A stretch of DNA of 47,621 nucleotides from Thermoleophilia bacterium UBA6103 (GCA_002423545.1 DIWP01000031.1:61146-108766), one strand, 5' to 3'; positions 39,001-47,536 are shown, numbered from the stretch's first letter. The notes: generated from the letters alone by a model not told the origin. Numbers and translations: made by a program.

Positions 39001-42000
39001 ACCTGCTTGTCGATGGTCAGGCGCGGCTCCACGGCGGTGACGGCATCGTCATCGTCGGCCGTCAAGGGGTCGCCGCCGGCCGGCTCGCCGTACCAGGTGA
39101 GCTCGGCCGTGTTCGTGAAGGTACTCTGGGGCGGCAGGCCGCTGACGGGGCTGCCACCGGTGAACGTGTCGTCGACACGCACCTGGATGGTCAGCCGCGG
39201 CACGATGAGCGGCGGCGTGCTCGCCTGCACGAACGGATCGGGCAGCGTCCAGTCGACATCGGTCGTGCCGTCGGGCTGCTCGGCGTAGACCACGCTGCCG
39301 TGCGTCGTCGTGGCGCCGAGCACGGTCAGGCCGTCGGGCACCACGTCGGCCACCGTCCCACGGTACACACGCGTGCCCTGCGGGATGGTCAGGTCGACGA
39401 GGAAGTTGAACGTCTCGCCGATGGTAGCCGTGCCGCCGGTGGTGTCGTCAGTCTTGACCACCGCCGCGCTCACGATGGTCACCGTGTCGCTGTCCTGCGC
39501 GCGGTCGTCGGTGAACGGATCGGGGTCCTGCCCGTAGACGCGCAGGTCGCCACCGCTCGGCAGGCTGGCGTAGATCGACACGGCGTCGTTGGTGAACGAA
39601 CGGCCCGGAGTGGCCACCGCCGGATCGAGATCGTTGGTATACCTGATCGTGAGTGTGTCGGCGGGGTCCAGCCACGTCTTGGCGGAGAGGTAGCGCAGGC
39701 GCAGGTCGTTGCCACTGATGTCGGTCGAGTAGTCGGTCCCCGAGACCAGCGTGTCCTCATCGGGCTCACCTTCGTTGAAGACCACGGAGATGCCGGTCGG
39801 CGACAGGAAGCCGTTGGGGGCGGTGTCGACGAAGTCGAAGCCGGCCGCCACGGGGACCGGGTAGGAGGTCGACTCACCCTTGTTGCGGATCACGACTGTG
39901 GAGCTCACCGGCTGGGCCTGCGTGAGCGTCTCGGCGTCGAACTCCTTGTCGAGCTCAAGCCACGGCTGCACGATGTCGAGCTCGGCGTCGTCGGATGCCG
40001 TCCGGTCGCTGCTGCCGTCGTTCCAATCCAGGGTCGCGACGTCGGAGCTGTCGTGCGGCGGGCTGGTGGGATCCCAGAGCCATGTGTCCGACGGATCCGT
40101 GCCGGTCACGAGGACGTCGTAGGTGAGGTCGAAGACGTAGTCTGTGTCGCCCTGGCCGCCGGTCCCGGCGTTGTCGATCGGCGAGACGAACGTGAACACG
40201 ATCGTCGAGCTGCCGGGCAGCCGCGTCTCGACCGGGTTGGGGGGCGGCGTCGGGGAGAGCGTCGCCGCCTGGACCGGGTCTCCGGAGACGTCGGCGACGG
40301 CAGCCGAGCCGGGCACGTAGACCAGGCCGGAGGTCGCGATGGCGTCGGTGATGGTCGGCGTGAGCAGCTCGGTCTGACTCGGCACCGTGACCCGCACGGT
40401 GTACGTCACCGTCTGACCGATCGTGGCGGTGACCGGGCTGACGCTCTTCTGGATGGCGGCGGAGCGGACGTAGACGGTCTCGCTGGCCGTGTCTTCGGTC
40501 CAGCTCGAGGCCGGTCCGCTGTCGTCGTAGACGCGCGAACCGGCCGGCGAGCCGTCCTTGCTGGCCCAGTCGACGTCCGCCGTGTCGGTGATCGCGGCGG
40601 AGGCCCCCGGACTGGGGACGACCTGGGCGGTGTACGTGATCGTGATGGTGTCGCCGACGGGGAGCGAGGTGTGGCTCGAGCCGCCGTTGAAGTCGATCTC
40701 GACCGGGTCACCCGAGAAGTCCTTAGAGAAGTCCGTCCCCTCGACCAGGGTGCGCTCGTCGGGCTGGCCCTTGTTGAAGACCACCGACACCAGTGCCGGG
40801 GATTCCTCCAGGGCCGAGAGCTGGTCCTTCCAGAACACGTCGTAGGCGGTCGAACGGCTCCTGGTGGCATCGTGGGAGATCACCGACTCATAGGTGATGG
40901 TGCTGCCGCCGACGTACGGGCCGCTGCTCACCGCATCCTTGCTCAGCCGCAGCAACGGCTGGACGATCGGGGTGTCGATGTTGTTCGAGGCCACGTTCTG
41001 GCCGGGAGTGACGGGTCGCGTCGCGGGGTCGGTCGTGTTCCAGTAGATACGGGCGTTGTCCCGGGCGGAGTCGGTGGCGGTCGGCAGCCAGAACTCCCAA
41101 CCGCCGTCGTCCTCCAGTCCGTCGACCAGTACCTGGAAGCTCAGCTCGAACACGTAGTCGGTGGCCTGTGCGCCGTTGTCGATGGGGTCGTTGAAGTACC
41201 AGGTGAACGTGCTGTTGCTGGCCGTGCCGCCGACGACCGGGTCGGAACCATACGCCGGATCGAAGCTGGCGCCACTGCTCGGGGTACCGCTGATGTCGCT
41301 GAGGGCAGTGCTGGCGGCCACGTAGCTGAAGCCGTCACGGTTGATCGTATCGCGCAGCATCGGCCAGTAGGCGATCATCCCGGCAGGCACGGTGACGCGC
41401 AGGGTGTACGTGAGTGTGTCACCGATCGTGACAGCCCCGGTGGGGCTGACCGACTTGCTGATCGCGAGCGGCGCCAGCTGCACCGCGGCGTCGTCGGTGT
41501 TGTCGTCGGCCGGATCGGTGGTGGGCGGCGTCTCGCGCCCGCTGCCGTCGGCCTGGGTGTTGTAGCCCACGCTCGCCACGTTGGTGAGCGTGGCGCGGGC
41601 GACGGCGGTGTCGTCGATGGTCCCGCCGTACGTGATGGTGAGACGGCTGCCGGCCGGGATCGGAGTGTCGACCGCCGGTGCGGCCGTGTCGTGGAAGTCG
41701 ATGCCCCAGGCACCCGTGCCCGGGTCGTAAGACGGCGAGAGCTTGTAGTCGGTGCCCTCGGCGAGCGGGGAGCCGTCGAGGCTCACCGAGATCACGGTCG
41801 GTGTCGTGTCGCGCATACCGTCGGCGACCGTGTCGACCCAGCGGACGTCGTGGGCGGCGCCGCCGCCGCTGTTGTCGATGGTGACCGTATAGGTGACCGT
41901 GTCGCCGGGCTCCAGGTTCGTCGTCGGGGAGGCCGTCTTGTCGAGCACCAGATGTGGCTCGACGTAGCTGATAGCAGTGGCATCGCGATCCGAGTACTGC

Positions 42001-44015
42001 TGGCCGAACGTGTTGACGCCGGTGAGCTTCCAGAGGTTGTTGACCTGCACTCCGTCGGCTACTGCCGAGGCGTCGGTGACGGTCATGGTGAACTCGGCCT
42101 CCCACCAGCCGCCCTTGGCGACGTCGCCAAGGTACCACTCGACGCCTTGGAGGCTGCCGATCGTGGCCGTGACCGGCGGGCCGGCGGGGTTGATGGTGGG
42201 GAACGAGGGATCGGCCGGCTGCGTGAAGTCGCCGACCCCGGAGTGCACCTCGACCGCGTCGCCGTTGTAGGAGCAGCCGGGCGGCAGCCAGTCGGTGACC
42301 GCGATGCGACCGAAGCGGATGTCGCTGCGGATCGGTGTTGCACCGTCGTTTGTGTTGAAGCGCACGCGCACGCGGATCACATCACCGACGGTCGCCGCAC
42401 CCTGGGAGACCCAGGAGCTGGAATCCGGCAGCTGGATCTCCTTCTCTATGCCGGGCGTGCCGGTGCTGAAGCCGGCGCCGGAAGCGGACCCGGCCTGTCC
42501 GTCTGGTCGGGTCGGGTCGGGGAGGTCGTCCCAGATGCCGGTGATCGTGCAGGTATTGCTCATGAAGTCGCCGCCGACGATCCACTGTCCGGTGTAGGGG
42601 TCGCCCTCCCAGGTGTCGTCGACGGTGGCGCTGAAAGTGATGGCGGCGGACGTGCCGTGGGACAGGGCGGCGAGGACGTCGGGCCCCCAGGTGATGGTCG
42701 TGGTGCCGCTGAGCGGATCGTGGGCCCACGACGACGGGGCCGGCGAAGCATCATCGTTGTAGGTCATGCCGTCGGGGAGCGTGTCGACGACGGTGATGGA
42801 CGGCGGCGAAGCGCCGGCGTCCTGAAGAATGTCGTAGTACTCAGAGGCGTAGTACCTCAGGGTGTACGCGACGACGGTGCCGTTGCCGCCGCTCGAGGGC
42901 GTGCCGCTCTTGCTGATGGTGAGGTAGGAGCCGGTGACCGAGGCAACATCGTGGTCGGTGACCGGCTCGCCCTGGAACACCGCCGTCAGATCGGCGGTGT
43001 TCTCGAACGCGGTGTCGTCGGGGATCGGGGTGCCGAGCGGCGGCGTGCCGGAGAAGTCGTCGTGGGGACGGTTGGTGCCGCCGTTGCCGGTGCCGTAGTA
43101 GTCGTAGCGGATACCGGCGCTGTAGGTGATGCTGGTCGCCTCTGTGGGGGTCATGGTGCCGAGCGTCCACTGGAGGATCGTCTCGCCGGTTGCGGCGTCG
43201 CGCTGCGGGTAGCCGGTGTCGAGCGCCGGTCCGCCGGTGACGCCCAGGAACTCGACGCCGTCCGGGAGGGTGTCGACGACGACGACCTCATCGGTGTCGG
43301 CGACGTAGTTGTTCTGCACGTCGAGGGTGTACGAGTACGGCCAGGCGAGCGTGCCGGTGGCCTGTTCGCCGGCGGTCGACTGGGCGACGCTCTTCGTGAC
43401 CAGCTTGATGGGGACGACTTCGCCGCTCGCGGACGCACTGCCTTGGTACCAGGTACCGGAGGCGTCGGGCATGTCGTTGACGGCGGCGGTGCTGGCGCCG
43501 GTGAGCTGGTCGCCGACCGCCCAGGATGGGTCGCCGCCCAGATCCAGGACGATGGTGAGGATGTAGCTCTCGGTGGGCGCCAGATCACGGATGTTGAGGA
43601 CGGTCACGGTGGTGTCCCCGGTCGCCGGATCGGTGCTCACCGACGTGGGATAGACCGCGCCGTCGGCATCGCGGGCGGAGACGACGGTCACGGTGCTGGC
43701 GGTCGGCGAACCTTCGCGCGAGCTCGAGAAGACGGTCGTGACGTCGAGGTCGTAGCCTTTGACGTCGCCGCTGTTCGTGACTGTGACGGTGTACGTGGCC
43801 TCGCCGCCCAGCAGCGGCGTGCCGGTCATCGAGGCGCCGACGTCGGTCTGAGGCGCCGCGAGAGCGGCCGGTGCCCAGACAAGAAGAGCGCCGAGAGCCA
43901 CCGTCAGGAACAGGCTCCCAACGCCTCGGAGCGGTCGTTTCGCCGACCGGTCGACCGGCGTCGAGCACGGCGCGGGACCCGGCGCTTGTCGACGGCGTCT
44001 CCATGGTCCGGACAT
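36018..44015 (-). CDS. Giant secreted DUF11-repeat protein with sortase signal
   Basis: About 2665 residues. ATG 44015 follows GGAGGGGG; the earlier open frame to 44129 lacks a signal. A long signal peptide (Arg-rich start, hydrophobic LFLTVALGALLVWAPAALA to about 53) leads to roughly 17 tandem beta-sandwich repeats of the DUF11/isopeptide type. Each has a K-S or K-x start such as LTISKS or VTVAKS, then G(D/E)xVTYTVTVTNxG, then a V.DTLPxG segment. The first ~12 are divergent and of varied length; four near the C-terminal end are more alike. The C-terminus is LARTS (2622-2626, bases 36152-36138), a Gly-rich spacer, a helix (LWLAGGLALLGSIMIGAW) and RHGRRR. It is probably a wall-anchored stalk or adhesin displayed by the overlapping sortase. 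No enzymatic domain was seen. Ligand unknown. Confidence 0.92.
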   Translation of the reverse strand: MSGPWRRRRQAPGPAPCSTPVDRSAKRPLRGVGSLFLTVALGALLVWAPAALAAPQTDVGASMTGTPLLGGEATYTVTVTNSGDVKGYDLDVTTVFSSSREGSPTASTVTVVSARDADGAVYPTSVSTDPATGDTTVTVLNIRDLAPTESYILTIVLDLGGDPSWAVGDQLTGASTAAVNDMPDASGTWYQGSASASGEVVPIKLVTKSVAQSTAGEQATGTLAWPYSYTLDVQNNYVADTDEVVVVDTLPDGVEFLGVTGGPALDTGYPQRDAATGETILQWTLGTMTPTEATSITYSAGIRYDYYGTGNGGTNRPHDDFSGTPPLGTPIPDDTAFENTADLTAVFQGEPVTDHDVASVTGSYLTISKSGTPSSGGNGTVVAYTLRYYASEYYDILQDAGASPPSITVVDTLPDGMTYNDDASPAPSSWAHDPLSGTTTITWGPDVLAALSHGTSAAITFSATVDDTWEGDPYTGQWIVGGDFMSNTCTITGIWDDLPDPTRPDGQAGSASGAGFSTGTPGIEKEIQLPDSSSWVSQGAATVGDVIRVRVRFNTNDGATPIRSDIRFGRIAVTDWLPPGCSYNGDAVEVHSGVGDFTQPADPSFPTINPAGPPVTATIGSLQGVEWYLGDVAKGGWWEAEFTMTVTDASAVADGVQVNNLWKLTGVNTFGQQYSDRDATAISYVEPHLVLDKTASPTTNLEPGDTVTYTVTIDNSGGGAAHDVRWVDTVADGMRDTTPTVISVSLDGSPLAEGTDYKLSPSYDPGTGAWGIDFHDTAAPAVDTPIPAGSRLTITYGGTIDDTAVARATLTNVASVGYNTQADGSGRETPPTTDPADDNTDDAAVQLAPLAISKSVSPTGAVTIGDTLTYTLRVTVPAGMIAYWPMLRDTINRDGFSYVAASTALSDISGTPSSGASFDPAYGSDPVVGGTASNSTFTWYFNDPIDNGAQATDYVFELSFQVLVDGLEDDGGWEFWLPTATDSARDNARIYWNTTDPATRPVTPGQNVASNNIDTPIVQPLLRLSKDAVSSGPYVGGSTITYESVISHDATRSRSTAYDVFWKDQLSALEESPALVSVVFNKGQPDERTLVEGTDFSKDFSGDPVEIDFNGGSSHTSLPVGDTITITYTAQVVPSPGASAAITDTADVDWASKDGSPAGSRVYDDSGPASSWTEDTASETVYVRSAAIQKSVSPVTATIGQTVTYTVRVTVPSQTELLTPTITDAIATSGLVYVPGSAAVADVSGDPVQAATLSPTPPPNPVETRLPGSSTIVFTFVSPIDNAGTGGQGDTDYVFDLTYDVLVTGTDPSDTWLWDPTSPPHDSSDVATLDWNDGSSDRTASDDAELDIVQPWLELDKEFDAETLTQAQPVSSTVVIRNKGESTSYPVPVAAGFDFVDTAPNGFLSPTGISVVFNEGEPDEDTLVSGTDYSTDISGNDLRLRYLSAKTWLDPADTLTIRYTNDLDPAVATPGRSFTNDAVSIYASLPSGGDLRVYGQDPDPFTDDRAQDSDTVTIVSAAVVKTDDTTGGTATIGETFNFLVDLTIPQGTRVYRGTVADVVPDGLTVLGATTTHGSVVYAEQPDGTTDVDWTLPDPFVQASTPPLIVPRLTIQVRVDDTFTGGSPVSGLPPQSTFTNTAELTWYGEPAGGDPLTADDDDAVTAVEPRLTIDKQVSPTSAAAGDTVRYTVTLDNTGTSAAHDIVWADAVPAQLFDPPGSPTLVSVTHSAMGPLGTPASYTADFSMDPTVISLIEADHPLPVSLTPTQTLTIVYDATVPGGIAAGLSLTNTAAIEYDSLAGSDNARHYGPTEDSATVTTLAPELTVAKRVTAGQNVSHGGTVSFEVTVTNTGDATAYQVDVADTLPGAAFTYVNGTTAASWPGGSSTADPSGAPGPDLSWALDATLDPGQSITLAFDMLVGIDAALGTHTNTATAAGQDGGGGEVTGNEDDADFNVVRPGDSQITVAKSLHTGQADPVRHGDPVVFDIVITNSGAASIVSLPLQDTFDPTYLTYDSALPAPDSVGSGTLEWTDLLAGEAPLAPTESITVEVTFTAVLPEGETGATTTNTALVSGAVDEYEEVVPPSDGERDIGIIPPVTDPSVSVAKDLASGQADPAIVGRTVDFRIVVTNTGDVPLETIPLTDTYDQTYLQFDSASPDPDSSAAGTLEWTDLTGAGQLAVGDSITITVRFTALVATAATTDTALVSGATDPWLQPAPDADDDADVGIRDPEAHVTITKSLAPGQADTVVIGDQVTFDIVVANAGDNPLVTLPLSDTYDSTCLRFVSATPAPDAQGAGSLTWHDLTGSGDLPVGESITIRLTFVSTAVTAAAVNTATVAGAVDEEQIVAPTVDDDAQVAIDPLPASFSISKSKVAGQKDPILIGEQASFRIVVTNTGRATLARVPLTDVFDASLLTFVSADPAPDQSADGRLDWTDITGSGDLAPGESVSVTVTFRGKARSAAAGDTASVSGAVTDDGRTLPAQSAQASVSIIPKGRLTLKKTVRDVNGGAVLPGDVLLWTITVKNVGAVDVTELVIKDTVPAQTTYVRGSITGRGADDRRAPRLRWAVGTVRTGKSVTVTFRSRVKPDLRPGTRIRNTATVDGLEVDPYTSQTTGDGVSGAGTALARTSGGGYGSLWLAGGLALLGSIMIGAWRHGRRRALRPEGGAS
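36539..38150 (-). repeat. Four tandem DUF11 repeats of ~400 bases
   Basis: Within the giant protein, repeats beginning ITVAKSLHTGQADP, VSVAKDLASGQADP, VTITKSLAPGQADT and FSISKSKVAGQKDP start near 38140, 37727, 37328 and 36935, and the next block (LTLKKTV) starts near 36538. Spacings are about 393-413 bases. Shared features are GQ(A/K)D near the start, T.TY.QTYL-like beta strands, P(A/D)PD, L.W.D and GDS(I/V)T. They look like recent duplications compared with the rest. Confidence 0.8.
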
Positions 44016-44470
44016 CGCGCTACCCCCTCCACCGTTGTTCGGGGTGAATACTACCGCCGTGAGACCGCCCGCGGCTACTCCCGTGACGCGTCCACAGTCT
44101 CGGCAACATGCAGGCAGAGGTTGAGTCATTGTCTACCCGTGGGGGTATTGCACCGCGTCCAGCACGCGATGAGAATGCCCTCAGCACGCTCGAGTACGCA
44201 CTCGACGCGCGAGGCCGCCCATCAGGCGGCCTTCGCACTTAACGGACTCGTGACGGCGGGCTCCCGGTCGCTGCCGTGCGATCGCTCGAGTCGGCTGCGG
44301 CCGGGGGTCGCGGGCCGCCCTCATGCTCGGAGACTCACAGAGCGGCCCGACAAGGTTCCGGGTGCGCTGTCTCGTACACTCAGGGGGCGCTCCGGCAGCG
44401 CGGTACGCAGCCGGAGCGGTCGGTCGCAGACCGGTGTGGGCCGACCTGCCTGAAGCGCACAGAGAGAGGC
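44016..44470. other. Divergent intergenic region
   Basis: A 455-base region between the giant surface protein gene (minus) and the potassium-channel gene (plus). A TAGTAT hexamer reading left at 44053-44048 could be the -10 of the surface protein gene, and TACACT at 44375-44380 could be the -10 of the channel gene; neither has a good -35. A short plus-strand frame at 44108-44242 (44 codons, contains LEYAL) covers a terminator-like hairpin at 44212-44232. I do not consider a gene proven here. Confidence 0.4.
44212..44232. terminator. Terminator-like hairpin in a divergent region
   Basis: AGGCCGCC (44212-44219), loop CATCA, GGCGGCCT (44225-44232), followed by TCGCACTT. It has the shape of an intrinsic terminator but lies upstream of both flanking genes, so it would end either a small unrecognised transcript or attenuate the channel gene. 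Confidence 0.45.
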
Positions 44471-45193
44471 ATGATGGCCATGCAGTTGCCGGGATCGATG
44501 ATGGGGGTCGGCGAGCGGGCCGACGAAGTCCGGCGTGCCGAGATCGAGCGACGCGTCGAGAAGGACATCGACCGGGTGGCCTTCTTCAGCGACGCCATCT
44601 TCGCCATCGCCATCACGCTCCTCGTGCTGCGCATCAGTGTGCCGCCGCTCAGCGAGGGCCTCAGCGAGGGCCTGATCCGCAGACTGCCGTCGTTCCTCAT
44701 GTACGTGGTGAGCTTCTACGTGATCGGGGTCTTCTGGCTCAAGCACCACAAGACGTTCCGCTACATCCGCGCCTACGACCATCGGCTCATCACACTCGAT
44801 CTGTTCCTGATGATGTGCATCGCCTTCCTGCCATACCCGACGGAGCTGCTCGGGCGCCACTCGACGCAGGTCGTGGCGGTCGTCCTGTATGCGGCCACGG
44901 TGGTCGTGACCGGGGTGGCGAGCACGGGGATCTGGTGGTATGCGGCTCGCAAGGGGTTCCTGGACGACGAGCTGAGCCGGGAAGAGATCCGCGCCTTCAC
45001 CCGGTCCGGGCTGCTGCAGCACGGCGTCTTCCTGATCTCGATCCCGTTGGCCTTCATCGACCCCACCGTCGCGATGGTGTTCTGGGCGAGCGGCGTCGCG
45101 ATACGTCCCATCGACAGGTACGTCGCACGACGACGGCGGGCGAGAGCGAAGCCAGACGAGGGAGCGCGCCCGACTGCAGGCGGAAACCCGTAA
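44471..45193 (+). CDS. TMEM175-like potassium channel (DUF1211)
   Basis: 240 residues with six membrane helices. The family motif RVAFFSDAIFAIAITLLVLRISVP at about 35-58 includes FSD (39-41), the hallmark of bacterial TMEM175 channels; helix 1 lines the pore and passes K+ in characterised homologues. WLKHHKTFRYIRAYDHRLITLDLFLMMCIAFLPYP is the second conserved region. Possible starts are ATG 44471, 44474 and 44480; AGAGAGG at 44463-44469 favours 44474 or 44480. The charged C-terminal tail is not conserved. It is transcribed alone and ends at a strong hairpin. Confidence 0.9.
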   Translation: MMAMQLPGSMMGVGERADEVRRAEIERRVEKDIDRVAFFSDAIFAIAITLLVLRISVPPLSEGLSEGLIRRLPSFLMYVVSFYVIGVFWLKHHKTFRYIRAYDHRLITLDLFLMMCIAFLPYPTELLGRHSTQVVAVVLYAATVVVTGVASTGIWWYAARKGFLDDELSREEIRAFTRSGLLQHGVFLISIPLAFIDPTVAMVFWASGVAIRPIDRYVARRRRARAKPDEGARPTAGGNP

Positions 45194-45198
45194 AGACG

Positions 45199-45228
45199 CG
45201 GAGGGCCCGCCTGACGGCGGGCCCTCCG
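45199..45228. terminator. Bidirectional terminator hairpin
   Basis: CGGAGGGCCCGCC (45199-45211) pairs perfectly over 13 bases with 45216-45228 around TGAC, 5 bases after the channel gene stop and ahead of the convergent DUF5666-like gene end. Confidence 0.85.
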
Positions 45229-45295
45229 TTCGCTCTCCCTGGGTGGCGGGTCCGGGTCGATCCGGCTGCCGCCGGTCGCCCCGTGCCGTGGTCGG

Positions 45296-46000
45296 TCAGT
45301 CCCTGACCAGCACCCGCCTGGCGATGAACTCCTTGTCGGTCGGCTGCGTGTTGTCGACCAGTCCGTTGACGGTCACCTTGTCGTCGATCGCGATGTCGGC
45401 AAGGGTGATCGGGCTGGTGACGCCGTCGACACGCTTGAGCAGTCGTGTCGCGTCACCGATCTGGAGGACGATCTCCTCGCCGAGCCAGGCGCGCATGGCC
45501 ACCATCGAGCGGGTGACCTCGACCGTGATCGTCGCGTCTCCCACGTCGGTCACGACGCCCTTGGCCATGAACGGCCAGGTGCCCTTGAGCTTGACGCGCT
45601 TGGCCGTGTACACGCGGCCATCGTCGGTCTTGACGAACGTGCCCTGGACCCAGACCCGCTCACCGGCTTTCATGTCCGCAAGCGTGACGTCGCTGCGCTC
45701 GCCGGCCACGACACGGAAGATCTTCGTCGAATCGGCGACCACCTTGATGGTCACGAGCTTGCCGCGCTCGCTACGCATCTTGCCGCCGCTCCACACCTTC
45801 ATGGTGAAGGTGCCGTCTTCCGCGGCGACGGAACGCACGACGCCGTTGGCGGTGAACCTCTTGCTGGCACGCTGCTTCAAGCCGACCTTGTCGCCCTGAC
45901 CCTGACCGGGCTTGGCTTTGCCCGGCCCGGCGAGCGCCACCGGGGTGACGGCCACGACGAGCGCCAGGACCGCCGCCACCATGATGACCAGCTTCTTCAC
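45296..46000 (-). CDS. Secreted DUF5666-like protein
   Basis: A 234-residue exported protein. Signal peptide: KKLVIMVAAVLALVVAVTPVALA, cleaved before GPGKAKPGQ (about residue 24). The mature part has two or three OB-like units of the DUF5666 kind (ANGVVRSVAAEDGTFTMKV, AKGVVTDVGDATITVEV), each followed by a segment of the type VTLADMKAGERVWVQGT. GTG 46000 is chosen because GGGAGG lies 5 bases upstream; the open frame continues upstream without protein-like sequence. No catalytic residues are recognisable, and ligand and role are unknown. Confidence 0.82.
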   Translation of the reverse strand: MKKLVIMVAAVLALVVAVTPVALAGPGKAKPGQGQGDKVGLKQRASKRFTANGVVRSVAAEDGTFTMKVWSGGKMRSERGKLVTIKVVADSTKIFRVVAGERSDVTLADMKAGERVWVQGTFVKTDDGRVYTAKRVKLKGTWPFMAKGVVTDVGDATITVEVTRSMVAMRAWLGEEIVLQIGDATRLLKRVDGVTSPITLADIAIDDKVTVNGLVDNTQPTDKEFIARRVLVRD

Positions 46001-46201
46001 GCGCACCTCCCTCAGTCTTGGGACAGATGGTACCCGGGCGGGTTGCTGTCTGCGGACCCGGGTCGCCGTCCACTGTAACGTCACTTCACCTGGGAACCTT
46101 AGCAAAGTTCGTCTTCTCTGTGGACGACGAATCAGGCTCCGGCGTTGGGGAGTCCGTTTGCGGCGGTGCCAGGTGCGGCCGCGTGAGGCGCGGGTGCATA
46201 C

Positions 46202-46231
46202 TTGCATGACTCCGACACGGTACCGTAGCAT
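46202..46231 (+). promoter_or_regulatory. Candidate promoter of the racemase gene
   Basis: TTGCAT (46202-46207), 18-base spacer, TAGCAT (46226-46231), four matches in each hexamer to the sigma-70 consensus. It lies 40 bases before the GTG at 46271. Confidence 0.45.
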
Positions 46232-46233
46232 GC

Positions 46234-46250
46234 TGCATACGGAATATGCA
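46234..46250. promoter_or_regulatory. Candidate operator (inverted repeat)
   Basis: TGCATA (46234-46239), five bases, TATGCA (46245-46250): a perfect AT-rich palindrome in a GC-rich genome, placed where transcription of the racemase gene would start. A repressor of the GntR or TetR type could bind here; no regulator gene is next to it in the window. Confidence 0.45.
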
Positions 46251-46270
46251 CGGAGCGGAGGTCCAGGCCA

Positions 46271-47392
46271 GTGGTGAAGGGTGATGCAGGCTCGTCATTG
46301 GCGGCGGCGACCATCGTCCTCGACCTCGACACGATCGAGGGCAACACGCGCCGGCTCGCGAAGCATCTGCCCGGCCTCGACCTGGTAGGGGTGACCAAGG
46401 TCACCTGTGGCGAGCCCGCCGTGGGTCGCGCGATGCTGCGCGGTGGGGCGACGGCGCTCGCCGACTCGCGTCCGGCCAATCTCGCCCGGCTGCGCGCCGC
46501 CGGCATCACCGCGCCGCTGTGGCTGCTGCGGGCACCGGCTCCGGCGCAGGCCGACGAGGTGGTGCAGCTCGCCGACATCTCGCTGGAGAGCGAGCTGGTC
46601 ACGGTGCGGGCGCTGGACGCGGCGGCCGGCGCCCGCAGCCTCGTGCACAGCGTCGTGTGCATGGTCGATCTCGGCGACCTGCGGGAGGGCGTGCTGCCGG
46701 GAGACCTGCTGCCGTTCGTAGAGCAGGTCGCGGCACTGCGGCACGTCCGCGTGGCCGGCATCGGCGTCAACCTGACGTGCTACGGCGCCATCGTGCCGAG
46801 CGAGGAGAACCTCGGCGAGCTGGTGCGGCTGGCGGCCGACGTCGAGGACCTGCTGGGCCGGCCGATCGTGGTATCGGGCGGCAACTCGGGCAGCCTCGAT
46901 CTGGCGCTGTCCGGGCGGCTGCCCGGCGGCGTCACCAGCCTGCGGGTCGGCGAGACGATCCTGCTCGGTCTCGATACCCTGACGCGCGAGCCGCTGGCGA
47001 GGCTCCGTCAGGACGCGTTCGTGCTCAAGGCGCCCATCATCGAGTGTCTGGTCAAGCCCAGCCTGCCACGCGGGGAGAGCGCCCAGGACGCGTTCGGCAA
47101 CCGGCCCGTGTACCAGGATCGCGGCGATCGCCGCCGCGCGATCCTCGCCCTGGGCCGTCAGGATGCCTACCCGGACCTGCTCACGCCGGTCGACCGGCGG
47201 GTGGAGGTCCTGGGCGCCAGCAGCGACCACCTCATCGTCGACGTCGAGGCGGTCGCGCCGCCGCCGCAGGTCGGCGACGTCGTGGAGCTCATCCCCGGCT
47301 ACGGTTCGGTCCTGCAGGCGTTCACGTCACCGTACGTCGAGAAGGAGATCAGGGGCGGCCCGGACGCCTCGACTGGTACCGGCGGCCGCTGA
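46271..47392 (+). CDS. Alanine/ornithine racemase-family PLP enzyme (Orr-like)
   Basis: A 373-residue fold III PLP enzyme of the alanine racemase N-terminal family. The Schiff-base Lys is in GVTKVTCGEP (about K43), the exact context of ornithine racemase. Other shared features are ADSRPANLARLR, VCMVDLGDLREGV, GVNLTCYGA, VSGGNSGSLDLAL and RVGETILLG; the C-terminal half carries the beta domain ending VELIPGYGSVLQAFTSPYV. The likely reaction is interconversion of L- and D-ornithine or a similar basic amino acid. Start GTG 46271 has GGAGG about 9 bases upstream; GTG 46274 is also possible. The next gene resembles cyclic 2,3-diphosphoglycerate synthetase-like GTPases, which I recall near such racemases in anaerobes. 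Substrate is inferred, not shown. Confidence 0.82.
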   Translation: MVKGDAGSSLAAATIVLDLDTIEGNTRRLAKHLPGLDLVGVTKVTCGEPAVGRAMLRGGATALADSRPANLARLRAAGITAPLWLLRAPAPAQADEVVQLADISLESELVTVRALDAAAGARSLVHSVVCMVDLGDLREGVLPGDLLPFVEQVAALRHVRVAGIGVNLTCYGAIVPSEENLGELVRLAADVEDLLGRPIVVSGGNSGSLDLALSGRLPGGVTSLRVGETILLGLDTLTREPLARLRQDAFVLKAPIIECLVKPSLPRGESAQDAFGNRPVYQDRGDRRRAILALGRQDAYPDLLTPVDRRVEVLGASSDHLIVDVEAVAPPPQVGDVVELIPGYGSVLQAFTSPYVEKEIRGGPDASTGTGGR

Positions 47393-47492
47393 GCCGCCGG
47401 TCACCGGCGTCGGCGGCCGCCGCCCGCTGAAGGCTGAGGTGAGGCGCGGGGAATGACGGCGGCCGAGCCGCCGGAAGTGACAGAGGGTACGA

Positions 47493-47536
47493 TCGCGGGC
47501 CCGCAGGCCTGGTCTGCCGTGGCGCGGGCCCCGCGA
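47493..47536. promoter_or_regulatory. Bulged hairpin in the leader of the last gene
   Basis: TCGCGGGCCCGC (47493-47504) pairs with GCGGGCCCCGCGA (47524-47536) with one bulged C. It lies between the racemase stop and the AGGAGAAAGGG before the last ATG. It may be a transcriptional attenuator or a weak terminator. Confidence 0.4.

Noticed and set aside
39300..44453. 1717-codon open frame on the plus strand opposite the giant repeat protein
   Set aside because: Its translation is Arg/Gly/Asp/Val-rich without domains, it mirrors the codon positions of the repeat protein, and it has no ribosome site. It is a GC-driven antisense shadow.
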